Below, piece after piece: positions 36,300 through 45,225 of a stretch of 64,000 nucleotides of DNA. Every line of letters starts with the position of its first letter. Within the stretch, counting starts at the first letter, position 1. The stretch is from PWXP01 sp040772845 (lineage in GTDB: Bacteria; Planctomycetota; Planctomycetia; Pirellulales; Thermoguttaceae). A program made the position numbers and the translations under genes. The stretch spans positions 7,130,001 through 7,194,000 of the forward strand of contig JAXGXG010000001.1 in assembly GCA_040772845.1 (NCBI GenBank). Reading direction: 5' to 3'. The notes below the pieces were generated by a model. That model made no database searches. It was not told the origin of the DNA and saw only the letters and a program-made list of their open reading frames with translations.

Positions 36300-38186
36300 T
36301 CACTTTAGGACAAATCCAACGAAATCTCGGAATGATAGGGTTTTCACCGGCGTTGTCTCTGCCCTCAAAGGGTCCTTTGACTCCAAACTACCATCTATCG
36401 CGCGAATAATACCCTCTAGTGCTGCTCGATCAGCGTCGCTCAAATCTTGTTTCCTCCGTGCGTATTCCGCGGCGATCTGTATCAGAGCTGACGCCTTGTC
36501 CGCCGCAACCTCAATATCCTTCACCGTTGATAGGGCTAGCGATAGTGCACGATCCGCCTCCTTTGTCTCTGTGCATTTCTCTGCAACATAGGATAGCGCG
36601 TCAACCTTCTCTCGCCGGTCCTCCATCCTCTGCGCCAAGTCGATGGCGTCGGAGCACCGCCCAATGTAAACATAACCTCTTGCGATGGACGACATTGCAG
36701 TTCCACGCCAGGGGCTTGCGGGGATGTTGCGAACTGTCGAAAGTGCTAGTTCGAACCGCTCTGCCTCTACATGTGCAGCCACAACCCGGCTCAGTACATA
36801 CGCCTCTTCGTCCGGCATGTCGAGTGCCTGGGCCATCTCGACTACGCGCGCCAATTGGGTGATCGCTGTACACTCTTCGGCGATGCGCCCCAGAGCGTAG
36901 GCTCGGACACGTACATCGTCAATCAGTCCCGCAGCCTCCACAGCCGGCTCGAACAGTGCCGATGCGGCACAGTGCCCTGCAATCGAGTGCAGTGCGTCAT
37001 CCCTCTGCCCCATCTCTGGAACCGAGATCGCTGACGCGCATGCCAGCTTCAGTAGCCCCTGGACCTGTTCTGCACGCCCAAGTCTAGTATATTCGTAAGC
37101 AATCTGACAGAGAGCGTCGGCCTTGTCGAATGGATCCCCTATTGTTCTTGCAGTCTCAGTTGCTGCCACGAGCAACCGCTCCGCTTGCTCTCCCTGTCCC
37201 GCCTCACCATGAATCCCGGCGATGTCTGAGAAAGCCAAAGCCCTTTCCAAGCCATCCTCGATAGAGTTAGCCATCTCAACCGCTTGCACACGCTGGCCAT
37301 TCTCTGCTTGTATTGTCGCAATCCCGCGCAAGACAGACGCGCGGTGTGAGGCGTCGTCGATCCTTCCCGTAATCTCCAGCGCCTCGGCGAATTGCTTTGC
37401 CTCAGCAAAGGAATACGCGGCCTCGGCCTGGGTACGGTGTCTTGCCATCGTGTTGTCTATCGCAGCCACGGTCTTCAGGCATTCGGCGGCCAAGCCAAGT
37501 TGGGCATACCGACGAGCGATGCCGTCCAACGCCTCCCATCTCCACCGTCCCGGCTCCTTTGCTGACGCACTTGCAGCTGCTTGCGCAAGAAGCTCGGTTG
37601 CCGCCTTCACTTGGCCCTGCCTTGCCAGAATCACCGCACATCGTGCGCGAACCAGGTAGCCGTTCCTCGCCGCTGCCATAGCCTCTGACATGAGCTGACC
37701 GGCTCGCTGACGGGCTGCTGCTGCATCAGTGTCGGCAAGATCTACCAACACGATTGCCCTCAGGTGCGGCTTATCGATGCTCTTGGCGGCGTCGACCACT
37801 TGATCGAACTGCTCTGGTGTGGCGCAACGGTCCGCAATTTCGTCCCAGGGAGTTCCCCCACCGTCGTCACCAATCCTTTGCGCCACATTTAGCGCCGCAG
37901 AGATATCGCCTCTGTCGGCGTAGTGCAGTGCTACAGATCGCAATACCCTTCTGCGTTCAAATGAGTCATCCGGAAGTCTGCAGGCCAGCTCAATGGCGCG
38001 GTCGCAATACCCGCCCGCAATGTAATGGTGCGCAATCGTTCCCAGGATGCGTGACTGCTCGCCCGCGTCACCAATACTCTCGGCAACGCGCAACGCGCAT
38101 GCGAGGATGTCTTCGTGCCGCCCCGCACAGGCATCCGTCGTCAAGAGCACAATCATGCAAACTAACCACTGCACACGCGCGTGCAT
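36300..38186 (-). CDS. Exported alpha-helical repeat protein downstream of RHS3 (putative immunity)
   Basis: 628 residues: a signal peptide (MHARVQWLVCMIVLLTTDACAG), then about 15 helical repeats of roughly 33-37 residues resembling TPR units. Their pattern is A..IA..Y...G....A..LA..I.D...R...L, for example SRILGTIAHHYIAGGYCDRA, LSYVAEKCTETKEADRALSL and ALIQIAAEYARRKQDLSDAD. Its start is about 113 bp after the RHS3 stop. The two-ORF element replaced the end of the gene: the last 13 codons (LSFRDFVGFVLK and stop) are read from the element's terminal repeat. Without the insertion the frame would end TPVKTGGD. Function is unknown; immunity is proposed from position alone. Confidence 0.72.
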   Translation of the reverse strand: MHARVQWLVCMIVLLTTDACAGRHEDILACALRVAESIGDAGEQSRILGTIAHHYIAGGYCDRAIELACRLPDDSFERRRVLRSVALHYADRGDISAALNVAQRIGDDGGGTPWDEIADRCATPEQFDQVVDAAKSIDKPHLRAIVLVDLADTDAAAARQRAGQLMSEAMAAARNGYLVRARCAVILARQGQVKAATELLAQAAASASAKEPGRWRWEALDGIARRYAQLGLAAECLKTVAAIDNTMARHRTQAEAAYSFAEAKQFAEALEITGRIDDASHRASVLRGIATIQAENGQRVQAVEMANSIEDGLERALAFSDIAGIHGEAGQGEQAERLLVAATETARTIGDPFDKADALCQIAYEYTRLGRAEQVQGLLKLACASAISVPEMGQRDDALHSIAGHCAASALFEPAVEAAGLIDDVRVRAYALGRIAEECTAITQLARVVEMAQALDMPDEEAYVLSRVVAAHVEAERFELALSTVRNIPASPWRGTAMSSIARGYVYIGRCSDAIDLAQRMEDRREKVDALSYVAEKCTETKEADRALSLALSTVKDIEVAADKASALIQIAAEYARRKQDLSDADRAALEGIIRAIDGSLESKDPLRAETTPVKTLSFRDFVGFVLK

Positions 38187-38299
38187 GTTATACGCCTCAG
38201 TTCTCGATTAGAGATGTAGCATGTGACTTTATCGATAACATGGCTTAGGCAGTCCAGACACCAGGTTGGAAGCCCTGCCAGTTCATAGCGATACTACCG

Positions 38300-41200
38300 C
38301 TAGTACTTGAGCCTCTTGCATCCATCGGCCGCTCGGTCCAGCGTGCCCTTATCGGTACTGAAGTCAACGCCTGCGGAAACACATTTGCGAACACTTTCCT
38401 CCCGTTCCGGGCCGTCCTTCATGCATTGGATGTCTGCATTCTTCCGGCAATGATTCTTGTATGCTTCTTCTTCCCACTCCTTTCGGTTAGGAGAACCCTC
38501 CTGCCGCAGAAGCTGCTGCACGTGCGTGAGTTCGTGCGTAATCATGCCAGGCATGTCGCAGACCGGGATATACCACGAAATGCATACAACGATCTTCGTC
38601 AGCTTTCCCTTCTTGTCATAGTACGGGCAAACGAGGGAGGCACCTTTGTGGTTGGGTATGCATTCCTTCCTCGAAACAGGGACGATTAGTACGCCGCCCA
38701 ATCCCAACCGTTGGATTTCGTCGGCTAACTGTACTTTGACATCCGCAACTGAAGGCGTGCTTCGTCCCCATTGTGTGCGACTGCAGGGACATGGGCACTC
38801 CTCATCGCACATCGATGGGTCCCATGACTGACGATGGTCACAATTGTCGCCCGGAACCAATTGGAGTGGGTCATCGCCGAAAGGAAGCGGACGCATGCTA
38901 GACGGTGCCATCCCCGTTGGATCGAATCCAACCAGAGGCACTCCCCACACGTAGCGATACATGTTAACGGGGTCACCTTCATACCCAATCGGATCACGGC
39001 TCACAAACCGCCCCAACTCCGCATCGTACATGCGGGCACGGTAGTAGTAGAGGCCGGTTTCGGGATCGAGGCGGCGACCGGTGAATAGATAGGGATTGCC
39101 GATGGTCGATGCTTGCGGGTCGAGCGGATTGGCGGCGGCATCGAGGAAGGCCGGTTTTCCGTAGGCAGAGTATGCATATCGCTCGACAACCGTACCGGCG
39201 GCGTCGGTCAGCGCGGCGACGGAGTAGAGCGAGTTCTGGTGATAGTAGTAGGACGTGGTTGTTGTGCTGCTGGTGGCGAGCATCATGACCGGTTCGTCAA
39301 TGTACTCGGCGTAGACGAACTTCCGTTCGGGTGAAGCTGGCGCGGCGTCGGCCGCGTACTCGGCCACGACTTGCATGGCGTGCGGGGAGTATTCCAATGC
39401 CTGGATGCTGCCGACGAAGACCGTCGTCACGCTTCCTCCTTCACCGTCGGGAACAGTCTTACTCACACGGCGGCCGAGGGCGTCAAAAGCGTACGTGATT
39501 ATCTGGCCGTCAGGAGGTTCGCAATTATTGAGCCGATTGTCAAAATCCCAGTAGAAATGGGTTGTCCCGCCGCCGACTTCTTTGCTGGTCAAGTTCCCAT
39601 TGGCGTCGTACCCGATGGGATCGTTGTCAATGGCAGTCAGTTGATGAACTGCATCATGCGTGCGGGTTTGCTGGAGCTGGTTCTGGGTGAACGTGGCCCA
39701 GTTGCCGACAAGCGAAAGGTTCCACGCCTGGTCGAGGTTGCCATCCGTGCGGTTCCAGGCAGTCAGGCGGTCGGCCGAATCGTACGTCGTCGAGTTGAAC
39801 CCGAAGTTGGCCATGGGGGCGGAAATACCCTCGGTCAGCTTGTTCTTGTTCGCGTCGTACGTGTAGGTGAACGATGCACCTGCGATGCCCGCGTTGATGG
39901 CCGTCGGCAGATTATCTTGCCGGCCGTACACCCACGCCGTTTGCGTGCCGGGCGTGTCGCCAAGCGTGCGGCTGGTGCGGCGCGAACCGTTATCATAGGC
40001 GAACGTGGCGACCATGCTGCTATTGTAATCGATCTGGGCGAGCTGGTCACGGGCCGTGTACTGCCGCGTAACGACGGAGCCGTCCGGGTAGGTGATGCCC
40101 GTGCGACGATTGGCTGCGTCGTATTGGGACTGGACCGTGTAAGTCGTGGTCTGGCCAAAGGTTACGGTAAGTGACTCGCTGGTCAAACGCCCAGCGGCGT
40201 CGTAATCGAACGCGACCGTGTTATTGTACCGCCCGCTCTCGGCCGACGCCATATGGCCCGCATCGCCGTAGGTGAATGCGTCGCTATCACTGATAGCAGT
40301 CTGGCCATGGGCGCGGTAGTCACGCTGCAAGACCCTGGAGGCCAGGTCGTACAGGTGCGTGACCGTGTTCCCCTTCTGGTCCGTGGCCACGTCCACGCGC
40401 CCGGCCAGATCGTAGGAAAACTGCTTCTTGTCAAAATCGGCGTCGCCGATCTGGCTCGTCGGGTTGTGCCCCGGCAGCGCCTCGGTGATCTTCAAGTTCC
40501 GGGCGTCGTAGGTCCAGGCGGTCGGTTTGTAGGGCGACTGGTTCTCCGCGTCGGCCAGGTGCCACAGGTTCGAGTTCTGGTCGAATCGCCACGTGGTCAC
40601 ACCTGCCAGACGGTCCGTCTCGCTCACACGCCGATCCCGCGCGTCGAAGACCGAACTGGCCGATTGGCCCTTGGCGTCCGTCGTACCGACCACGTTGCCG
40701 TGTGCGTCGTACGCCGTCTGCCGGTTCTTCCCTTCCGCCTGCTCCTGCGTATCGGCCATGCTGATCTGCCGATTACGGGCATCGTAGGTGGCGTTCCAGC
40801 CGATGCTGTTCGGGTCGCGGAGCGAAAGCTGGTTGCCCGCCGCGTCGAACGTGGCGGTGGTGACGTTGCCCAGCGCGTCGACCGTTTCGAGCGTCCGGCC
40901 GGCACCGTCGGTACGGCTCTTTCGAGCATGGTTGAGCGCATCGATCTGCGTGGTTTCCAGCACCTGCCCGACGCCGACGATGGCGACCAGTGTGTCGTGG
41001 TTGACCGTCTGCCAGGTGATGGGCGTGCCGTTTTGGGCAATGATGCCCGAGGCGACCGTGCGGCCGGCGCCGTCGCTGATGGTAACCGATAGCTCATCTT
41101 CCGGGTTGATGGTGACGGTGGCCGAGCCGGTCGCCCCGGAGCCGAAGAAGCCGGTACCAAGGTCGGCTTCGAGTTCGGCCAGCAGGCTATCGATATCCAC

Positions 41201-41678
41201 CGTATAGCTGCCCGAGCCGTCGAGCTTTTGTACGGTCGTGCTCGAGCCGTCCAAGCCCGCGCCGTCGGTCAGGTCTTCATCGTACAGATAGCGAGTGGTG
41301 AGCCCCACCGTATTGCCCTGGCCGTCGTGGGCGGCCGGGTCGCCTGCCAGGCCGCCGCCGGCGATGGGCGGGTTCTGCGGGTCGATATTGGTCTGCTCCA
41401 CGAGCCAGACGGTGCGTGCGATGGGCCGGTTGCGGGCGTCGAACCGGGTGGTCTGCTGGTTGAACACGGTCATGCCGTGGACCTTTTCGGACCGGGTGAC
41501 GTTCCCCTGTGCGTCGTGGGCCATGGTGGTGGCGGCGCCGAGCGGATCGTTCTGTGCGACCAGTCGGCCGGCGCAGCAGGAACTCCAGAGCGACTGCCAG
41601 CCGTTGCCCCGGAAGTCGGTATGCGTGTCGAGTGTGCGGTCCAGGTTGTAGGTCCAACTTTCGGTAACGCGGACCTTG
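38300..41678 (-). CDS. RHS3: long RHS core with HELTH metallopeptidase-like tip
   Basis: This is the longest core in the window: over 1100 residues with YD repeats, RHS-associated end (YLFTGRRLDPETGLYYYRAR, LGRFVSRDPIGYEGDPVNMY, GFDPTGM) and a tip of about 200 residues. The tip contains SWYIPVCDMPGMITHELTHV followed by QQLLRQ, a HExxH zinc-protease signature, and paired cysteines. The first ATG of the open frame is at 41524, but RHS similarity extends to 41678, where it stops abruptly and an in-frame TAG follows upstream. The gene therefore lacks its N-terminus and probably has no export signal. It is the only uninterrupted long core here. Confidence 0.88.
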
Positions 41679-41699
41679 TCACCTCGCTAATCCCTAATC

Positions 41700-41755
41700 C
41701 CGGTCTGACCCCAAGGCCTCCCCCAGCTTAATACCTGCTACCGGCCTGACCCCAA
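41700..41755. repeat. Tandem junction repeat (CGGYCTGACCCCAAGG)
   Basis: CGGTCTGACCCCAAGG and CGGCCTGACCCCAAGG occur about 40 bp apart, the second preceded by CAGCTTAATACCTGCTACC as at 33333-33353. They lie between the truncated 5' end of RHS3 and the 3' end of the upstream gene, whose last codons fall in the repeat. Confidence 0.7.
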
Positions 41756-42691
41756 GGTTCCACTACCTTCACACGTCCCAGCCATCCCCTTGGACCGCTC
41801 CGCATCATCGCGTGCCTCCACGCGTGTCTCAAGTGGCACCTTCTTCTTCTCGAGAGAGTCGAACCATGGGAATGTCCGTTCTCCTACCCATTCATAGACG
41901 GGCTCTCCGGAAAGCCTTTCGTACCCTTGTGCAGGTAATGCTCCCTGTATCGCCTTGCACAAACCAATGAACTGTGCAACGTCTCTCGCTGGATCGTTAT
42001 TGTCAGATTCCATATCCTCGTAAGGGTCGCCCTCTTCGTCCTCCCACGCTTGAGACTGCCACCTGAACGTCGGTGCCTCCTTGATGATTGTGAGATCGCG
42101 AATCGGGGCTGTAGTACGAAATGTGAGATGCCTTAAGAGGATCCGCACGCGATAGTCCTCCTGCAACTCCGTTCTCGCTGGTAACCACTGCTCCAGTTTC
42201 CGGAACAGCGATATAATGTCGATTTGGCCGAACTTATACGCAACCATTTGGCCTTTCCTGTTTCTGAGTGATGTACCGCCGGGATCATCAACCCTCCAGA
42301 GAACGTGTCCACTCGACCAAATCACGAGTTGAACATCACTGCAATAGGCTGCCCTATCCGATGGAGAAGGCTCCTGACAAGGCCCGATTCCCAGTTTGAG
42401 GCAACGCATTAGAACCTTCATGTCATAATGAGGATCGTCCGGGTTCGCGGGGGCACCGAGATCCAGATTGTCAAATACCGGGAAATCGACAAGAGCGATG
42501 GTCGGCATGACAGTACTGCCTTTAAGAATGGGTACTGCCAAGTCATCGCGGACACGAATCGTGTCGGTAAAACGTTGATTCGCGTTATTTCGGGATACGA
42601 TTCTCGCGACCTCCTCCGGGGAGATAGCAAGCGCAGATGCCCCAAACATCGAATGAAACGTGATTACTATCGCAAGCGCCGGCAGTGGCAT
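41738..42691 (-). CDS. Exported protein downstream of RHS4 (putative immunity)
   Basis: The ATG at 42691 gives MPLPALAIVITFHSMFGASALA, a signal peptide; the in-frame start at 42853 was rejected because it precedes this. The 317-residue product is not recognised: SPEEVARIVSRNNANQRFTD, VMPTIALVDFPVFDNLDLGA, a Cys-containing middle (LMRCLKLGIGPCQEP, AAYCSDVQLVIWSSG) and Trp-rich PTFRWQSQAWEDEEGDP. The last residues (GTLGSGR) are read from the junction repeat, so the true C-terminus may be lost. It starts about 230 bp after the RHS4 stop on the same strand, the usual place of an immunity gene. Confidence 0.6.
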   Translation of the reverse strand: MPLPALAIVITFHSMFGASALAISPEEVARIVSRNNANQRFTDTIRVRDDLAVPILKGSTVMPTIALVDFPVFDNLDLGAPANPDDPHYDMKVLMRCLKLGIGPCQEPSPSDRAAYCSDVQLVIWSSGHVLWRVDDPGGTSLRNRKGQMVAYKFGQIDIISLFRKLEQWLPARTELQEDYRVRILLRHLTFRTTAPIRDLTIIKEAPTFRWQSQAWEDEEGDPYEDMESDNNDPARDVAQFIGLCKAIQGALPAQGYERLSGEPVYEWVGERTFPWFDSLEKKKVPLETRVEARDDAERSKGMAGTCEGSGTLGSGR

Positions 42692-42920
42692 GATCGGCCA
42701 TCCTGCATGAATACTTTGGAAGGCACGGGGAATACCAGAGTCCCAAACCAACGCCGTAGTGAGCGGCGTTGAATGCGTATTCAGTCCTGGTAACACGGCG
42801 TTACCTCCTGTCAATGTTTGGCGGTGAGTACTGAACTGTGCATTGTTGTTCATGGACGAACGTGAGAAACCTACACCACGATGTTGTCGTCAATGAAGTG
42901 CTAGGCTTACCTTACTATCA

Positions 42921-44069
42921 TTACCGCCCGCCCGCCTCTGGGTACTGTGGATTAACCACATCGACCCCATGCGACTTACATGCGTGCGTCTCGGCGGTCG
43001 CCATGATTTCTTTGAACTTAATGGTCAATCGGCTACCATAACTCCATCCCTCGTCGCGATCCACAAATTTATAAGTGGCTGCCTTCGTCCGAAGGCACTC
43101 CATCGTCCACGCAAGTGCGTAACATTCGTCTTTTCGTTTTGCTTCCTCATCACTTGGATCCTTGGCGCCCACCGCCTTACACTCATTGCTGCGGTCGCAA
43201 TCTGCCAAGAACGGTTGATGCCATTGTTCGTGTGCTTTCATGCATTCATGTATTACGTTCTCGGCCTTTTGAAAAGGAGATAGTAGTTTGCCGTCAACCT
43301 CCTCATGAAACGGGTACCTTGAAGTGACCACACAAAGCACTTTCCACCCCTGACAACAGGTAGAATATGCACCGGCAACTTTCTTTTCTACCTTCGAGAG
43401 TGATGTGAACGCCGATTGACAACAAGCGTTTCTGACAGGAGGCGTCAAATCATCCTTGGAATTGTCGGGTGGGACACCTGCAAGGCCGCCGCCGGCGATG
43501 GGCGGGTTCTGCGGGTCAATGCCGGTCTGCTCCACGAGCCAGACGGTGCGGGCGATGGGCCGGTTGCGGGCGTCGAACCGGGTGGTCTGCTGGTTGAAGA
43601 TGGTGAGCCCGTGGACCTTTTGGGACAAGGTCGCATTCCCCTGGGCGTCGTGGGCCATGGTAGTGGCGGCCCCGAGCGGATCGTTCTGCGCGACCAGCCG
43701 GCCGGCGCAGCAGGAACTCCAGAGCGACTGCCAGCCGTTGCCCCGGAAGTCGGTATGCGTATCGAGCGTGCGGTCCAGGTTGTAGGCCCAGCTTTCCGTA
43801 ACGCGGACCTTGGCGGCCGACCAGCCTGCGTCGTCCGGGTTTGCATACGCCTGGGCGCCTGCGGCCACGGTGTGCGTGGCCTTCAAATTGCGCCTTGTAT
43901 ACGAAAACGCCTCGCTCGCCTGCTGGTAGCCCAGCGTATCGGCCGAGTCGAAGTAACGTGGCGACCGCACCGCGACGACGTTGCCATGGGCATCGTGGGT
44001 CACCTCGCCGTTGCGGGTGACGGTAACGGGCCGTTCGGTGCCGTCGAGGTACTGGTAGGTGGTGACCAT
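42921..44069 (-). CDS. RHS4: short RHS segment fused to HEQWH metallopeptidase-like tip
   Basis: From ATG 44069 (MVTTYQYLDGTERPVTVTRN) about 195 residues match the N-proximal part of the RHS core (LDTHTDFRGNGWQSLWSSCC, QTTRFDARNRPIARTVWLVE). The match ends right after PPIAGGGLAG, and a different 190-residue domain follows (VPPDNSKDDLTPPVRNACCQ). That domain is Cys-rich and holds NVIHECMKAHEQWHQPFLAD, with an HExxH (HEQWH), and later KRKDECYALAWTMECLR. So this tip joined the core by deletion of nearly all repeats and the conserved DPTG end. No signal peptide; an upstream in-frame ATG at 44117 adds nothing convincing. Confidence 0.78.
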   Translation of the reverse strand: MVTTYQYLDGTERPVTVTRNGEVTHDAHGNVVAVRSPRYFDSADTLGYQQASEAFSYTRRNLKATHTVAAGAQAYANPDDAGWSAAKVRVTESWAYNLDRTLDTHTDFRGNGWQSLWSSCCAGRLVAQNDPLGAATTMAHDAQGNATLSQKVHGLTIFNQQTTRFDARNRPIARTVWLVEQTGIDPQNPPIAGGGLAGVPPDNSKDDLTPPVRNACCQSAFTSLSKVEKKVAGAYSTCCQGWKVLCVVTSRYPFHEEVDGKLLSPFQKAENVIHECMKAHEQWHQPFLADCDRSNECKAVGAKDPSDEEAKRKDECYALAWTMECLRTKAATYKFVDRDEGWSYGSRLTIKFKEIMATAETHACKSHGVDVVNPQYPEAGGR

Positions 44070-44137
44070 GGCAGGAATCCTATGCGGATTGTGGGTTGCG
44101 GTCAAGAGGGAAGGCAAACATGAGACCGCGAATTGTC
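44070..44137. other. Edge of the RHS region
   Basis: RHS similarity cannot be followed further upstream. No promoter, secretion-domain gene or full-length RHS N-terminus was found between here and the next gene at 48148. Confidence 0.5.
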
Positions 44138-44236
44138 GCTCAACTCTCCGAGTCGATTCCGTCGGGAACGTTCACGACTCGGAGAGTCGAGCGACGAAGA
44201 GGCAACACATCGACTCGGAGAGTCGAGCGACGAAGA
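44138..44236. repeat. Dispersed palindromic elements, CGACTCTCCGAGTCG type (one and a half copies)
   Basis: CAACTCTCCGAGTCGATTCC and CACGACTCGGAGAGTCGAGC form an inverted pair. A further ATCGACTCGGAGAGTCGAGC follows at about 44207. Same family as 19109-19168 and 46124-46191. Confidence 0.82.
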
Positions 44237-44264
44237 TGGGCGGGGAGGGAAGGAGTTTCGGCCA

Positions 44265-44735
44265 CGCAAGACCTTCGATTACGAGTACGAGCACCGCTAA
44301 AGCTGAGCACGAGTGGAAGGTTCGTGCCAGCCAACTTTCCTTTCTCTGCGTCCTCTGCTTCCTCCTGTTCATTCTCTTCTTTGTCTTCGCGTTGTAGTCA
44401 ATCGTGTCGCAATTCAGCAGACCAGCAGGAGACCGCAAACGACATCAAGCAAGAACGCCCTCGCATGCCTGTTCATGTTCCATCCGTGGTTGGGTCCTTA
44501 ACGGACCCACTCGCTTGCGCTTCGAGCTTGTACGCGCTGGCGCGTCCCCCATACAAGCACGCAGCGCGAGCAAGTGGAATCCGGCGTTTTGGTCCTTGCT
44601 TCGCCGCGGCGAAGCCGCCTATGGAGTGCGGGAACTTGTTACCGCTTTCTGGTCTACAGCCGCCCGCAAACACCCCAGTTCGCGCGTTCCGATCTCCCAA
44701 CTCCGATCTGCGATCTCCGACACCTTGCGTCCCCG
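44265..44735. repeat. Second copy of the composite repeat region
   Basis: This contains ACGAGCACCGCTAAAGCTGA (also at 46302), CTCTGCTTCCTCCTGTTCATT, one solitary unit of the 110-bp tandem repeat (44494-44582, GGTCCTTAACGGACCCACTC), and the block AGTGCGGGAACTTGTTACCG to CCGATCTGCGATCTCCGA. Compared with 17580-18000 the two blocks are in reverse order, so pieces have been reshuffled. Confidence 0.75.
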
Positions 44736-44737
44736 AC

Positions 44738-44772
44738 GTTCGTAGTTCCGCCTTCAGCCGGCTTTTCCAGTA
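44738..44772. repeat. Dispersed palindrome, TTCGTAGTTCCGCCTTCAG type
   Basis: CGTTCGTAGTTCCGCCTTCA followed by GCCGGC forms an imperfect hairpin. The same core occurs at 11650-11670 and at the IS630 copy 2 insertion site. Confidence 0.75.
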
Positions 44773-44919
44773 GTATCGCCCAGGACAAGAACCACGAAAG
44801 ACACGAAACACACGAAAAGAGAGTGAAACTCGAACAGGAGGCCGCAGAGGAAACGGAGACGTTCCGTGCAATGACGAATGTCGAAAGTCAAATGACGAAA
44901 GAAGCCCGAAATCTCAAAT

Positions 44920-45225
44920 CGACGCTTCCCCCTCCGCGCCAGCGCGTCCCGATCTCCCATCTCCGATCTCCGAGCTTCCATCTCCGAGCTTCCAACCCCG
45001 ATCTTCACCGGAGGGCTCGCGCCCTTCCGCTCCCATCTCCCCCTCCGCACCAGCGCGTCCCGATCTCCCATCTCCGATCTCCGAGCTTCCAGCTCCGATC
45101 TTCACCGGAGGGCTCGCGCCCTTCCGCTCCCATCTCCGAACTCCCAGCTTCCAACTCCCGCGTCAGCGCGTCCCGATCTCCCATCTCCGATCTCCGAACT
45201 CCGACTCCCCCTCCACGTCAGCGCG
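44920..45225. repeat. Tandem C/T-rich repeat, about 120-bp period
   Basis: Three runs starting GCGTCCCGATCTCCCATCTC (about 44945, 45055 and 45170) with internal GATCTTCACCGGAGGGCTCG and CCCTTCCGCTCCCATCTCC. Frames across it are low-complexity and not credible genes. Confidence 0.75.

Larger units (their letters stand above)
33598..36338 (-). mobile_element. Two-ORF insertion sequence, family not recognised
   Basis: A 2741-bp element with perfect 23-bp terminal inverted repeats (33598-33620 and 36316-36338; the outer 20 bases read CTATCATTCCGAGATTTCGT). Perfect 9-bp direct repeats GGTTTTCAC lie at 33589-33597 and 36339-36347. It encodes an HTH protein and a DDE-like transposase in the -1 frame, joined by a run of eight A. 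The right end lies across the last codons of the neighbouring repeat-protein gene. I could not assign it to an IS family from memory. Confidence 0.93.

Noticed and set aside
40253..41092. Plus-strand frames opposite the RHS cores (RGHVHAPGQIVGELL...)
   Set aside because: They recur in every cassette only because the RHS cores are nearly identical; they mirror the YD-repeat codons.
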